A stretch of 64,000 bases of DNA from an uncultured Candidatus Actinomarina sp. (GCA_902610815.1 CACLXG010000001.1:467573-531572); one strand, 5' to 3'. Shown: positions 30,205 through 39,701, counted from the stretch's first letter. The notes: a model not told the origin generated them from the letters alone. A program made the numbers and translations.

Positions 30205-32346
30205 TTATAGAAATTTTATTGGAGCCCATTCAATGTCCAAATATTTAGTCCCTATATCGTCTGAAAATTCAACAGTAATTTCATTTCCTTGAACTTCCTT
30301 TATTACCCCTTCTCCGTATTTTTCATGAAGAATTTTTTGTCCAACTGATGACGAATTATTTTTTTCATTTGACTCTTGAAATTCTGGAGAAAAATCTTTA
30401 GTTTCAAAATGTTCTGATCCTTCATCTAAAAATCTACTAGGTAAATTGTATGTTGTACCACCCCATAGAGTTCTAGACCAAGCATGGGATAAGTAAAGCT
30501 TCTTTTCTGCTCTAGTTACACCAACATAACAAAGTCTTCTCTCTTCTTCAATTTCTGATTGATCACCCTGTGAGCTTCTCTCGTGTGGAAATAAATTTTC
30601 TTCCATTCCAGTCATAAATACGTAAGGAAACTCTAAACCTTTGGCATTGTGTAAAGTCATTAATAAAACCTTATCTGAATCTTTAAGTTCATCAGTTTCT
30701 GAAAAAAGCGCAATAGATTCTAGATAATCTCTCAACTTTGCATAGGGTTCATCAATCTCATCTTCATAAAGATTTTCAAAATTATATGCAGAATTTAATA
30801 GCTCCTCTATATTTTCAAGTCTCATTTGTGATTCCATTGTTCCTTCTTTAATGAGATTCATTTTATAGCCAGTTAAGTCGATAATTTTTTCTATAGATTT
30901 TGATGGTCCTTCTAATGAAAATGTTTTTAAATCTAAAATTAAATTTTTGAATTCAATCAATTTATTTTTTATTCTTGGAGATATATTCTCAACCTGTTCA
31001 ATGTTTTGCAACAATTCGAATATCGACATTTCATTTTTGTCGATATGATCTCGCAGCTTCTTGACACTTGACTCGCCAATCCCTCTTTTTGGAACATTGA
31101 CAATCCTTTCAAAAGACACTAAATCATTTTCATTTACTAGAAATTTCAAATAAGAAATTATATCTTTTATCTCTTTTCTGTCATAAAACCTAACGCTTCC
31201 AATTAGCTTGTGATTTATATTCAATTTTCTTAATTCTTCTTCAAATAATCTCGATTGACTATTTGTTCTGTAGAAAATTGCAACTTCTGCTTCTTTATCA
31301 TTTTTAATAATTTCCTTAACTTCTTCAGCTACCCACCTGGATTCATCTTTTTCAGATCTAAATCTCAAAGAACTTATTTCAAGACCATCTTCATTATCAG
31401 TCCAAAGATTTTTTTTAATTTTTCTTGGATTATTTGAAATAATTGTGTTTGCTAAATCTAATATTTTTTTTGTAGATCTGTAATTTTTATCGAGTTGAAT
31501 TATCTTGGCGTTATTAAAATCTTTTTCAAACTCAATAATATTTCTTATATCCGCACCTCTAAAAGCATAAATACTTTGATCAGAATCACCAACAACACAT
31601 ACATTTTGGTTGTTTGAACTTAATAGCTCAACAAGCTTATATTGAACATAATTTGTATCTTGATATTCATCTACCATGACAAATTGAAATTTATTTGACC
31701 AATAATGTAGTATTTGATCATTTGTTTGTAAAAGTTCTACAGTTTTGATCAATAAATCATCAAAATCCATGGAGTTAGCCAAAATTAATTTCTTTTCATA
31801 GCTCGAATATATTTCTGCAACTTTGACCTCAAAAAATGACTCTGCGTTTTGTAATGCTTCTCCTGGTGAAATCATATTATTTTTTAGATTTGAAATATGA
31901 GCTTGAAATCTTTTTGGTGAATACTGTTTCAAATCAACATTATTTTCTGACATACAGTTTCTTACAACTTTGTTTGAATCTGATTGATCATAAATTGAAA
32001 AATTATTTCTATAACCAATTTTATCACCATGAATTCTAAGAATTTTTACACACAAGCTATGAAAAGTAGATATCCATTTAGGAGATATTTTTAAGTTCAA
32101 TAAATTACCAATACGTAATTTCATTTCCTCAGCGGCTTTGTTAGTAAATGTAATGGCTAAAATCTGCTCTATATCAACTTTGTGCTGTTCAACCAAATGA
32201 GCATATCTATGTGTTAATACTCTTGTTTTACCAGATCCTGCTCCAGCCATAATTAAGACTGGACCATTGATAGTAGTTACAGCTTCAATCTGACTTTCAT
32301 TTAAAATATTTTTCCAGGCTTCAGGAATTTGAGGATCTGACGACAT
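30205..32346 (-). CDS. pcrA: UvrD/PcrA-type SF1 DNA helicase
   Basis: LNESQIEAV; MAGAGSGKTRVLTHR; VVGDSDQSIYAFRGAD; LMTLHNAKGLEFPYVFMTGMEENLFPH. Confidence 0.95.
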   Translation of the reverse strand: MSSDPQIPEAWKNILNESQIEAVTTINGPVLIMAGAGSGKTRVLTHRYAHLVEQHKVDIEQILAITFTNKAAEEMKLRIGNLLNLKISPKWISTFHSLCVKILRIHGDKIGYRNNFSIYDQSDSNKVVRNCMSENNVDLKQYSPKRFQAHISNLKNNMISPGEALQNAESFFEVKVAEIYSSYEKKLILANSMDFDDLLIKTVELLQTNDQILHYWSNKFQFVMVDEYQDTNYVQYKLVELLSSNNQNVCVVGDSDQSIYAFRGADIRNIIEFEKDFNNAKIIQLDKNYRSTKKILDLANTIISNNPRKIKKNLWTDNEDGLEISSLRFRSEKDESRWVAEEVKEIIKNDKEAEVAIFYRTNSQSRLFEEELRKLNINHKLIGSVRFYDRKEIKDIISYLKFLVNENDLVSFERIVNVPKRGIGESSVKKLRDHIDKNEMSIFELLQNIEQVENISPRIKNKLIEFKNLILDLKTFSLEGPSKSIEKIIDLTGYKMNLIKEGTMESQMRLENIEELLNSAYNFENLYEDEIDEPYAKLRDYLESIALFSETDELKDSDKVLLMTLHNAKGLEFPYVFMTGMEENLFPHERSSQGDQSEIEEERRLCYVGVTRAEKKLYLSHAWSRTLWGGTTYNLPSRFLDEGSEHFETKDFSPEFQESNEKNNSSSVGQKILHEKYGEGVIKEVQGNEITVEFSDDIGTKYLDIEWAPIKFL

Positions 32347-32383
32347 TAAAGAAAAGACACTACTTGCAAGAATGGAAATATTT

Positions 32384-33358
32384 TCAACTTATACCTAAAG
32401 CTTCTTCTACTTCAATAATTGTTTTTTGAGCAGAATCTTTTGCTGATTTTAAATTTGATACAACAATATCCTCTAAATTATCACTGGTTAAGTCATGAAA
32501 ATTCTTTTTTATTGGGTCAAGATAGTCAATTACTGTTTCAGCAACTGCTATTTTAAATTCCCCATATTGTAAATTTTCAAATTCTTTTTCTGTATCAGAT
32601 ATTTCTTTATCATTAACTGCAGCATAAATTTCAATCAAATTACTAATACCTGGTTTATTTTTAGGATCGTACCTAACAATGTTTTCAGAATCAGTAACTG
32701 AAGATTTGAATTTTTTTAATATGTTGTCTTTTTCGTCATTAAAGTAAATAGTTCCATTTATATCATCAGAGCTTTTAGACATTTTATTTTCTGGATGTCT
32801 TAGAGACATCAAGCGAGCACCTGATTTTCCACTTGTTTTTTCAGGTATTGGAAATATTTCACCATAATTTGTATTAAAACGCTCTGCTATATTTCTAGTC
32901 AATTCAAGGTGTTGAGTTTGATCATCTCCTACGGGAACTTCATTGGCTTTGTGTATTAAAATATCAGAAGCCATCAAGATAGGATATGTCAATAAACCTG
33001 AATGAGTACCAAAAGAAGAAGCTTTTTCCTTAAACTGAGTCATTCGTTGTAGCTCTCCTACTTGGCAGAAATTAGACAGTATCCAAGAAAGATAAGCGTG
33101 TTCGTGTAGATTACTTTGTGTATATATGACCGAAGTTTTAGTATTAATTCCGGAAGCTACAAGTACTTTTAAAGTATCGTTTATACTTTTTTTAAGATCA
33201 TTCTTATTTGGTAGTCCTGTTAATGAATGTAGGTCAACTATACAAAAGTAATTTTTACTGTTTTCATTTGATAGCTTAACCCAATTATTAATTGCACCAA
33301 GTAAATTGCCTAGATGCACTAAGCCACTTGGTTGTATACCAGAAAAAACTGTTTTCAT
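32384..33358 (-). CDS. trpS: Tryptophanyl-tRNA synthetase
   Basis: FSGIQPSGLVHLGNLLGAI; KMSKSSDD (KMSKS). Confidence 0.97.
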   Translation of the reverse strand: MKTVFSGIQPSGLVHLGNLLGAINNWVKLSNENSKNYFCIVDLHSLTGLPNKNDLKKSINDTLKVLVASGINTKTSVIYTQSNLHEHAYLSWILSNFCQVGELQRMTQFKEKASSFGTHSGLLTYPILMASDILIHKANEVPVGDDQTQHLELTRNIAERFNTNYGEIFPIPEKTSGKSGARLMSLRHPENKMSKSSDDINGTIYFNDEKDNILKKFKSSVTDSENIVRYDPKNKPGISNLIEIYAAVNDKEISDTEKEFENLQYGEFKIAVAETVIDYLDPIKKNFHDLTSDNLEDIVVSNLKSAKDSAQKTIIEVEEALGIS

Positions 33359-33399
33359 ATCTGCTATTCTAATAAACTAAATCAAATTGGAGAGTTTTT

Positions 33400-34305
33400 A
33401 TAAAATCCGAATATAAGTTATCAGCAAACGCAGGATTAATAAATATAGTAATTATTGGAATTTTATTTGGATTTCATGGTTTGCTAAATAGAAGTTTATT
33501 AGTAGATGGTGTAAATGAAATTTTTGTTGTTACTACAAGAATATCGCTAGTCACTTTTTTACTTACTATTTATTGTGCTAAAGAGTTCTTTTCTGAAATC
33601 AATAAAGAGTACTTTTTGAAAGGAACTTTAACTGGGTTTTTAGCAATTACTATTCCTGGGTGGACTTTTATCTATGCTTTAAAAAGCATCTCTTCAGGCC
33701 TTCAAAGTATTTTTATTTCAACAATTCCTATGTTTACAGTCTTCTGGGTTTTTCTTGTTTATAAAGAAGAAAAAATTACACGACTTAAAGTTATTTCAGT
33801 ATTTATAGGTCTTAGTGGACTAATTTTACTTTTTGCCTCTGGAGCTACTGGTCTATCAAATGATGGAGATCTCCTAACTGGAGGATTACTAGCACTAATT
33901 GGTGTACAGGGACTTGCATTAAGCAATATTACAAATAAAAAAGACTCTCAATACATTCCTGCGAGAACTTATCTACTAGCTCAATGGATAGCAAGCACAG
34001 CTTTTTCTTTAATTTTGTTTTTTATCCTTGGAGGGGAAGTTGAAATTTTAAATCGCTCTCAGGCCCTAAGGTTATCTGGCTTAGTTTTTATAGACATCTT
34101 TAACTACTCTCTTTTCTTTTATACAATTAAAAGACTTTCGGCTACGTTTACAACTCTGGTTGATTATGTTGTGCCAATAGTAGGAATTTATGTTGGCTAT
34201 ATTTTTCTGGATGAAGTAATTAATAATATATTTTTTGTAACATTATTTTTTATATTTATTTCACTTTACTTAGCAGTTAAGGATGAAGCTCGGAGTCTTG
34301 ATTAA
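33400..34305 (+). CDS. EamA/DMT-family transporter (track start 33481 truncates TM1; probable non-canonical AUA start at 33400)
   Basis: Frame open from 33376; upstream residues (KSEYKLSANAGLINIVIIGILFGFHG) complete the first TM; SD-like GGAGAG 5 nt before ATA at 33400. Confidence 0.75.
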   Translation: MKSEYKLSANAGLINIVIIGILFGFHGLLNRSLLVDGVNEIFVVTTRISLVTFLLTIYCAKEFFSEINKEYFLKGTLTGFLAITIPGWTFIYALKSISSGLQSIFISTIPMFTVFWVFLVYKEEKITRLKVISVFIGLSGLILLFASGATGLSNDGDLLTGGLLALIGVQGLALSNITNKKDSQYIPARTYLLAQWIASTAFSLILFFILGGEVEILNRSQALRLSGLVFIDIFNYSLFFYTIKRLSATFTTLVDYVVPIVGIYVGYIFLDEVINNIFFVTLFFIFISLYLAVKDEARSLD

Positions 34306-34828
34306 AATCTAAATCGAGATTTAATATATTTCTAATCATTTTTGCCGTTGCACCCCATAAAATTTCGTTATCAATATGAAAAATCCAATCATTTGGATAC
34401 AGACCTCTGTATACCCAATTTTTTTCTAACTTTAGATCATCAATTGATGCGTATAAAACTTTTTGAACTTCATCTTTGTTGAACTTTTTTGGTTTGTTTT
34501 CTAACAGGCAGAGAATAGGGTAAACTTCAAATTTGTACTCTACTGTGTCAACAGAGTCTATGTAGCCAAATGGAGTAATTAAATTATCAGATATCAATAA
34601 TTCCTCCGTGGCTTCACGTACTGCGGTATGAATAATACTTATATCATTTTTTTCTTTTTTTCCACCAGGAAACGCTATATGTCCCTTGTGTGTAGGCATG
34701 TTTTCTGATCGCTTTATAAATAGAATTTCAACTTCATCAAAAAATAAAACAGCTACAGAAGCATAATTATTTTTTGTGTTTTCTACAGAACTATCTAAAT
34801 TTTTATAAACTAATTTATTTTTTACCAA
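34277..34828 (-). CDS. NUDIX hydrolase (CoA pyrophosphatase-like)
   Basis: HIAFPGGKKEKNDISIIHTAVREATEEL Nudix box. Confidence 0.9.
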   Translation of the reverse strand: MVKNKLVYKNLDSSVENTKNNYASVAVLFFDEVEILFIKRSENMPTHKGHIAFPGGKKEKNDISIIHTAVREATEELLISDNLITPFGYIDSVDTVEYKFEVYPILCLLENKPKKFNKDEVQKVLYASIDDLKLEKNWVYRGLYPNDWIFHIDNEILWGATAKMIRNILNLDLDFNQDSELHP

Positions 34829-34829
34829 T

Positions 34830-35543
34830 TTATTTTTGCTTTGCGACCAAATCTACTGTCAAACCTATTGGATTCAAAACTTCCCATGCATTAAATTTTG
34901 TTGGAGCATCAAAACCAAACCAAGTAGTGTCGATTTCTGAGAATCCTTGAATACGTATTTCATCACCCACTAGTGATGCTGTAATAGAAAACGGTGTGTC
35001 TAACTCTATTTCTCTAATTGACAATTTACCAACTATTGTATCTTCAACTTTAGAATCAAAATTTTTATTTGGAATAACCAATTCATCTATCTTAAATACA
35101 GCCTCTGGAAATAATTTTGATTCAAGCCACTGAGATTTAATTGCTGAATCCCTAATTGAGTTATTACTTTTTAGAGTAGAGATATCAACGCGAATCAACA
35201 AATTTGTTATGTATAGACAAGAATCTGATTGGTCGCATTCAGATAGTTCAAGAGTGAATTCTCCAATAATCTCACTTGTAACACCTTCTACGGTTTCGAG
35301 GCCAGAGTTCAAAAATTGCTTTGGAGCTAAATAACCCACCCTGCTTTTGTCTTTTAGAATTTCATAGACTGTACCCTCAAAAGAATCTAATTGTACAATT
35401 TCAGTAGTAGTTGTAGATTCCTCTTCTGCAGTAATTGTTGCTTCTGTTGTATCGGTACTACTAGCTTCAGGTTGAGGTGTTTGTTCAGAATTATCACCAC
35501 AAAAAGCAAAAAGTAGGAATAAAACAATAAAAAATTTTTTCAT
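34830..35543 (-). CDS. YceI-family lipoprotein
   Basis: LLFAFCGD lipobox-like; SRVGYLAPKQ and DSAIKSQWLESKLFPEAVFKIDEL typical of YceI. Confidence 0.8.
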   Translation of the reverse strand: MKKFFIVLFLLFAFCGDNSEQTPQPEASSTDTTEATITAEEESTTTTEIVQLDSFEGTVYEILKDKSRVGYLAPKQFLNSGLETVEGVTSEIIGEFTLELSECDQSDSCLYITNLLIRVDISTLKSNNSIRDSAIKSQWLESKLFPEAVFKIDELVIPNKNFDSKVEDTIVGKLSIREIELDTPFSITASLVGDEIRIQGFSEIDTTWFGFDAPTKFNAWEVLNPIGLTVDLVAKQK

Positions 35544-35612
35544 TTTATTAATTTTAATGATATTTATTTCAATTATTTGATATCAAGGCAATTCTTTTTT
35601 TAAAATACAAAT

Positions 35613-36341
35613 ATGAACACAAAAGTCACAATTCCTATTTTCACCAGAACATTTTTTCTATTCCCAGTTTTTATGATATTTGTATTAATTCCGATAATGA
35701 TTCTAATTATCATTGCTTCTTTTTTGCCTTATGGGAAATTAATAGCAACAAAGATATATGAATTTTTTGGTTGGGTCGGGCTTAAATTTGTAGGTATAAA
35801 ACTTATTGTTAAGGGTGCAGAAAAAATAGATTTAAATAAAAGCTATGTTGTAGTTTCAAATCATCCCTCTACTTTAGATATTTTTACGCATATAACTGCT
35901 TTACCTGTATCAATAAGGTTTCTTACAAAAACTGAGCTATTTAGGATACCAGTGTTTGGAAGGGTATTAAAAGTTTTAGGACTACCTCGAATAGATAGAA
36001 AAAATGCAAGCGCAAATTTCGAAAAAATTAATGACTCTATATCAAAAGTAATTAAAAACAAGAACTCTATCATGATTTTCCCTGAAGGAAAAAGAAGTAA
36101 CCAAAAAGATCTTCTCCCCTTTAAGAAAGGAGCTGCTTATATATCAAAAGATTTTCATCTGCCCATTGTTCCGGTAGTTACTCATAATGCACATAATCTT
36201 ATGAGGAAAGGAGAGGTTTGGTTGAGAAGTGGTGAAATAACTATTGAGATATTAAACCCAATTTATAACACCAAAGAAATTTCTGTAGAAGAATTAACAA
36301 CAAAAATTTATAACTTAATTGATGAGAAACTAAAATTTTAA
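35613..36341 (+). CDS. 1-acyl-sn-glycerol-3-phosphate acyltransferase (PlsC-like)
   Basis: VVSNHPSTLDIF (NHxxxxD); IMIFPEGKRSNQ. Confidence 0.9.
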   Translation: MNTKVTIPIFTRTFFLFPVFMIFVLIPIMILIIIASFLPYGKLIATKIYEFFGWVGLKFVGIKLIVKGAEKIDLNKSYVVVSNHPSTLDIFTHITALPVSIRFLTKTELFRIPVFGRVLKVLGLPRIDRKNASANFEKINDSISKVIKNKNSIMIFPEGKRSNQKDLLPFKKGAAYISKDFHLPIVPVVTHNAHNLMRKGEVWLRSGEITIEILNPIYNTKEISVEELTTKIYNLIDEKLKF

Positions 36342-36875
36342 AAATCTATTTACATAATCTGTAATATTTTCAAAAACTTTTTGATTTTCTTCAATTGAGG
36401 AATCTTTTTGGTGTTCCTTATTTGTAATCAAATGAAATTCTTCAAAAACTCTTAATCCATAATTCATTAATTGCGCACTCAGTATGTTAAAAGCATTTTG
36501 AGCATTTCCACCACCACCTCTTACTGATGTAATGACACCTACTGATTTATTTTTAAATAGTGAATTATATCTATTTTCATCGTAAGCAAGAGATAACCAA
36601 TCAAGAGTATTTTTTAAATGTGCCAAAAATCCTCCATTAAAAACTGGACTAAAAATAATAATCTTGTCTGCACTTTCTAGAGATTTTCTCATTTCCAATA
36701 TTTTTTTTGGAACATCTTTTTGGTTGTTTAGCAAAAATGGAATATTTTCATAAAGATTTTCATGAATGTCATTAGGCACAGCCTTTTCGTCAAGAAATTT
36801 GTTTAGCTTTTTTGCTAATTTGGTATTGTTTGAATCTTCACTAACTCCTGCGCTAAGAATTAATAATTTTGACAT
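36330..36875 (-). CDS. NADPH-dependent FMN reductase
   Basis: Flavodoxin-like fold: IIIFSPVFNGGFLAHLKNTLDWLS; SVGVITSVRGGGGNAQ. Confidence 0.85.
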   Translation of the reverse strand: MSKLLILSAGVSEDSNNTKLAKKLNKFLDEKAVPNDIHENLYENIPFLLNNQKDVPKKILEMRKSLESADKIIIFSPVFNGGFLAHLKNTLDWLSLAYDENRYNSLFKNKSVGVITSVRGGGGNAQNAFNILSAQLMNYGLRVFEEFHLITNKEHQKDSSIEENQKVFENITDYVNRFLKF

Positions 36876-36903
36876 GAATTAAGTATGTAATTATGTTTGT
36901 TAT

Positions 36904-37239
36904 ATGGAAAGTGATAAATCAACTAATTTTTTTGAATTAGACATTCGTGTCGGGAAAATAATTAAGGCAGAAATTTTCAAAGAAGCTAAAAAACCAGCAT
37001 ACAAACTCACAATTGATTTTGGTAATTTAATTGGCACTAAAAAAACCAGTGCACAGATAACAAACTATAAACTAAATGAACTTCAAGAAAAGCCTTGTAT
37101 AGCAGTTATAAATCTTGGAAATAAACAAATAGGACCATTTATGAGTGAGTGCTTAGTTTTAGGATCAATTGCTGAAAATGGAGATGTACTATTACTTCAG
37201 CCATCCGACAAAGCAGAGCTTGGAGACAAAATTTCCTAA
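36904..37239 (+). CDS. csaA: CsaA-like tRNA-binding domain protein
   Basis: ELDIRVGKIIKAEIFKEAKKPAYKLTIDFG...SAQIT.YKLNELQEKPCIAVINLGNKQIGPFMSECLVLG. Confidence 0.9.
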   Translation: MESDKSTNFFELDIRVGKIIKAEIFKEAKKPAYKLTIDFGNLIGTKKTSAQITNYKLNELQEKPCIAVINLGNKQIGPFMSECLVLGSIAENGDVLLLQPSDKAELGDKIS

Positions 37240-37709
37240 CCTATTTTATTTTCGAAATACTTAGGATAAAATGTACCAACTCTTCTTCCAAGTTTTTCAC
37301 CTTGATTATTAATCAATACATATGTTGGAGTGTTGTTTAAGTTATATATATCAATAAACTCATGATCTTTTTGCTTACTTGCATTTATAGAAACAAAATA
37401 AACATCTGGATTTTTCTTTTTAAATTCATCAACTATGAATTTTGAAGCAGTGCAACCTAGTCAGTAGTCTGAGTAAAACTCAATGATTGAATATTGGTGT
37501 TCTGAAATGTTATAAGAGTCATCAACCATGTTCCTATTTGATGTATAAAGAATAAGGAATCCAAAAATACCCAAAACAAATAAACTAAGAAAATAAAGAA
37601 CAGTTATTGGTTCATAAGCAATAAAAATGATAGCAAGTCCGATAACCCATCCAGTAGGGAGATAAAGCAAACTATATCTGTTTAATATTCTAAGAAACTT
37701 TTTTTTCAT
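37236..37709 (-). CDS. Membrane-anchored thioredoxin-fold protein with in-frame TGA (candidate selenoprotein, UxxC)
   Basis: ATG 37707-37709 (MKKKFLRILNRY...) through ..SIIEFYSDY-TGA-LGCTASKFIVDEFKKKNPDVYFVSINASKQKDHEFIDIYNLNNTPTYVLINNQGEKLGRRVGTFYPKYFENKIG-TAG. The TGA (37461-37463) falls at the first Cys position of a CxxC motif and the frame stays open with Trx features after it. The track ends the ORF at this TGA. Confidence 0.6.
37422..37442 (-). promoter_or_regulatory. Candidate bacterial SECIS-like hairpin
   Basis: RNA AAAUUCAU-AGUUG-AUGAAUUU: perfect 8-bp stem starting 18 nt after the UGA, 5-nt loop with G as second loop nucleotide. Confidence 0.45.
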
Positions 37710-37743
37710 AATTTTGCCCGTCAGACATATAATATACTTGAAT

Positions 37744-38154
37744 ATGGATTTCGTTAATGAATTACGAAAAAGAGGTAAAAGAATAACTAATGCAAGAGAA
37801 GTTGTTTGCAAAATTCTTGAAACATCTGGGCATAAGCACTTTACTGTTGAAGAGCTACATAAACTTTCATTAAAAAAAGATAAAAATATTGACTTAGCTA
37901 CTGTTTATAGAACTCTAGAACTTTTAGAAAATATAAATCTAATTGAACATTCCCACCAGGTACATGGCTCAGGACTATATTTTGTAAAAGATGTACATTC
38001 AAATATACATATTGTTTGTGAGTCTTGTGGAGACATTTCAGATCTTGATATAAAAACATCTGAAAAAGTAAATAATCTAATAACTAGTGAAACAAATTTT
38101 AGAGAGATAACAAATCACTTCGTATACTCAGGGTATTGCAAAAAATGTAAATAA
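37744..38154 (+). CDS. Fur-family transcriptional regulator
   Basis: RITNAREVVCKILE; DLATVYRTLELLENINLIEH; two CxxC zinc sites (CESC, CKKC). Start revised from 37714 to ATG 37744. Confidence 0.93.
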   Translation: MDFVNELRKRGKRITNAREVVCKILETSGHKHFTVEELHKLSLKKDKNIDLATVYRTLELLENINLIEHSHQVHGSGLYFVKDVHSNIHIVCESCGDISDLDIKTSEKVNNLITSETNFREITNHFVYSGYCKKCK

Positions 38155-38163
38155 ATCTTTTAT

Positions 38164-38178
38164 TGCAAATTATTTGCA
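38164..38178. promoter_or_regulatory. Putative Fur-family operator (7-1-7 palindrome)
   Basis: TGCAAAT-T-ATTTGCA perfect inverted repeat between the Fur-family gene and the ECF transporter. Confidence 0.7.
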
Positions 38179-38193
38179 TTAAGATAAACAAAT

Positions 38194-38958
38194 ATGGAAA
38201 CATCCCATTCTCATCATTTAGAAACTCATAGTGACTCGTATTTAGTAAAAATCAAACCCGAAATAAAATTACTTTCCTTTTTTGCAATTATTCTCTCTAT
38301 TGCCTTTTTGAGTTTGGAAAACAATGTTTCGGTTGTACTTCAAGCAGTAATAGTTGCGGGTTTATTGATTGTTTCAAAATTACAACTTAAAACATATTTA
38401 AAAAGACTTTCAATAGATATACCATTTGTATTGTTTGCCTTATTTTTACCATTTGTGAGTAAAGGGAATGGAGAAATCTTAACAAGTTTTTTCAATTTCA
38501 GTATTTATAAGACTGGAGTTGATGAAATGATATCAATTCTGATAAAAATCACTCTTTGTGTCACATTGGCAATTGTTCTTACTGCGACAACGTCTAATAT
38601 CGAAATAATATATGGATTACAGAAACTTAAAGTATCACCTTTGTTAATTTCTATATTTTCTTTTGCAATTAGATATATTGATGTATTCATTGACGAGGTA
38701 AAAAGAGTAAAAATATCAATGCGCTCAAGAGGTTATTCTGAAAAAGGAATAAAAACACTTAAACCCCTTGCTTTTGCATCTGGTGCCTTGTTGATTAGGG
38801 GGTATGAAAGAGGAGAAAGGGTTTATAATTCTATGATTTCTAGGGGCTTTAAAGGAACGTTAGAGCTAGAGGCACGAGAGTTTAATTCATCTAATTTAAT
38901 ATTTCTAATTTCCATATTTTCAATTGTAATTTGTATTGTAGATAGGTTCGTTTTATGA
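38194..38958 (+). CDS. ECF transporter T component (CbiQ/EcfT-like)
   Basis: SMRSRGYSEKG..., GERVYNSMISRGFKGTL are characteristic EcfT Ala-Arg-Gly-type motifs; His-rich N-terminus METSHSHHLETH. Confidence 0.88.
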   Translation: METSHSHHLETHSDSYLVKIKPEIKLLSFFAIILSIAFLSLENNVSVVLQAVIVAGLLIVSKLQLKTYLKRLSIDIPFVLFALFLPFVSKGNGEILTSFFNFSIYKTGVDEMISILIKITLCVTLAIVLTATTSNIEIIYGLQKLKVSPLLISIFSFAIRYIDVFIDEVKRVKISMRSRGYSEKGIKTLKPLAFASGALLIRGYERGERVYNSMISRGFKGTLELEAREFNSSNLIFLISIFSIVICIVDRFVL

Positions 38959-39701
38959 ATCAGGAATACCTCAATGTAGATAACTTAAGTTTTGAATATC
39001 CAGATGGATTTAAAGCTCTTGAAAATATAAATCTAAGTTTATCAAAAGGTGAAAGGCTTGCTGTATTAGGCCCTAATGGAGCAGGTAAAACTACTCTCAT
39101 TCTTCATTTGAACGGGATTCTAGGTGATTTAAATGGGCAAATTACATTAAATAATAAAGATTTTTCAGAAGAAAATATTTCGAAAATTAGAAAATCTGTA
39201 GGTTTAGTTTTCCAGGATCCAGATGATCAACTATTTATGCCAACCGTGTTAGAAGATGTCATGTTTGGACCAAAAAATTTTGGATTCAGTGATGAGTTAG
39301 TAAAGAAAAATTCAATCAACGCACTCGAGCAAGTTAAGATGCTGCAGTTTAAAGACAAACCACCTCACCATTTAAGCTTTGGTCAAAAAAGAAAAGTGGC
39401 AATAGCAAGTGTTCTGGCTTCAGATCCTGAATTACTAGTTTTAGATGAACCTAGTTCAAATTTAGATCCTGCTTCTAGGAGAGAACTAATAGATATACTT
39501 AAAAATTTAGATGTATCAATTATCCTTGTTACCCATGATTTACCAATGGCGTTGGAAATTTGTAATAGAAGTGTAATTTTAAACAACGGTAAAATTACTG
39601 CAGATGATGACACTTATAAAATTCTTAAAAACGAAAAAATTATGTCAGACAACAGGTTGGAATTACCTTTTGGATTTGCCCTTCATCATTTAGAAGAGTG
39701 A
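38955..39701 (+). CDS. ECF transporter ATPase (CbiO/EcfA-like)
   Basis: GPNGAGKTTLILHLNG; VGLVFQDPDDQLFMPTV; HLSFGQKRKVAIASVLASDPELLVLDEPSSNLDP. Confidence 0.92.
   Translation: MNQEYLNVDNLSFEYPDGFKALENINLSLSKGERLAVLGPNGAGKTTLILHLNGILGDLNGQITLNNKDFSEENISKIRKSVGLVFQDPDDQLFMPTVLEDVMFGPKNFGFSDELVKKNSINALEQVKMLQFKDKPPHHLSFGQKRKVAIASVLASDPELLVLDEPSSNLDPASRRELIDILKNLDVSIILVTHDLPMALEICNRSVILNNGKITADDDTYKILKNEKIMSDNRLELPFGFALHHLEE

Noticed and set aside
37461-37811. Track ORF of 116 aa as a complete protein
   Set aside because: Its start lies in the divergent Fur gene and its end is the in-frame TGA; the biological unit is more likely 37236..37709 with readthrough.
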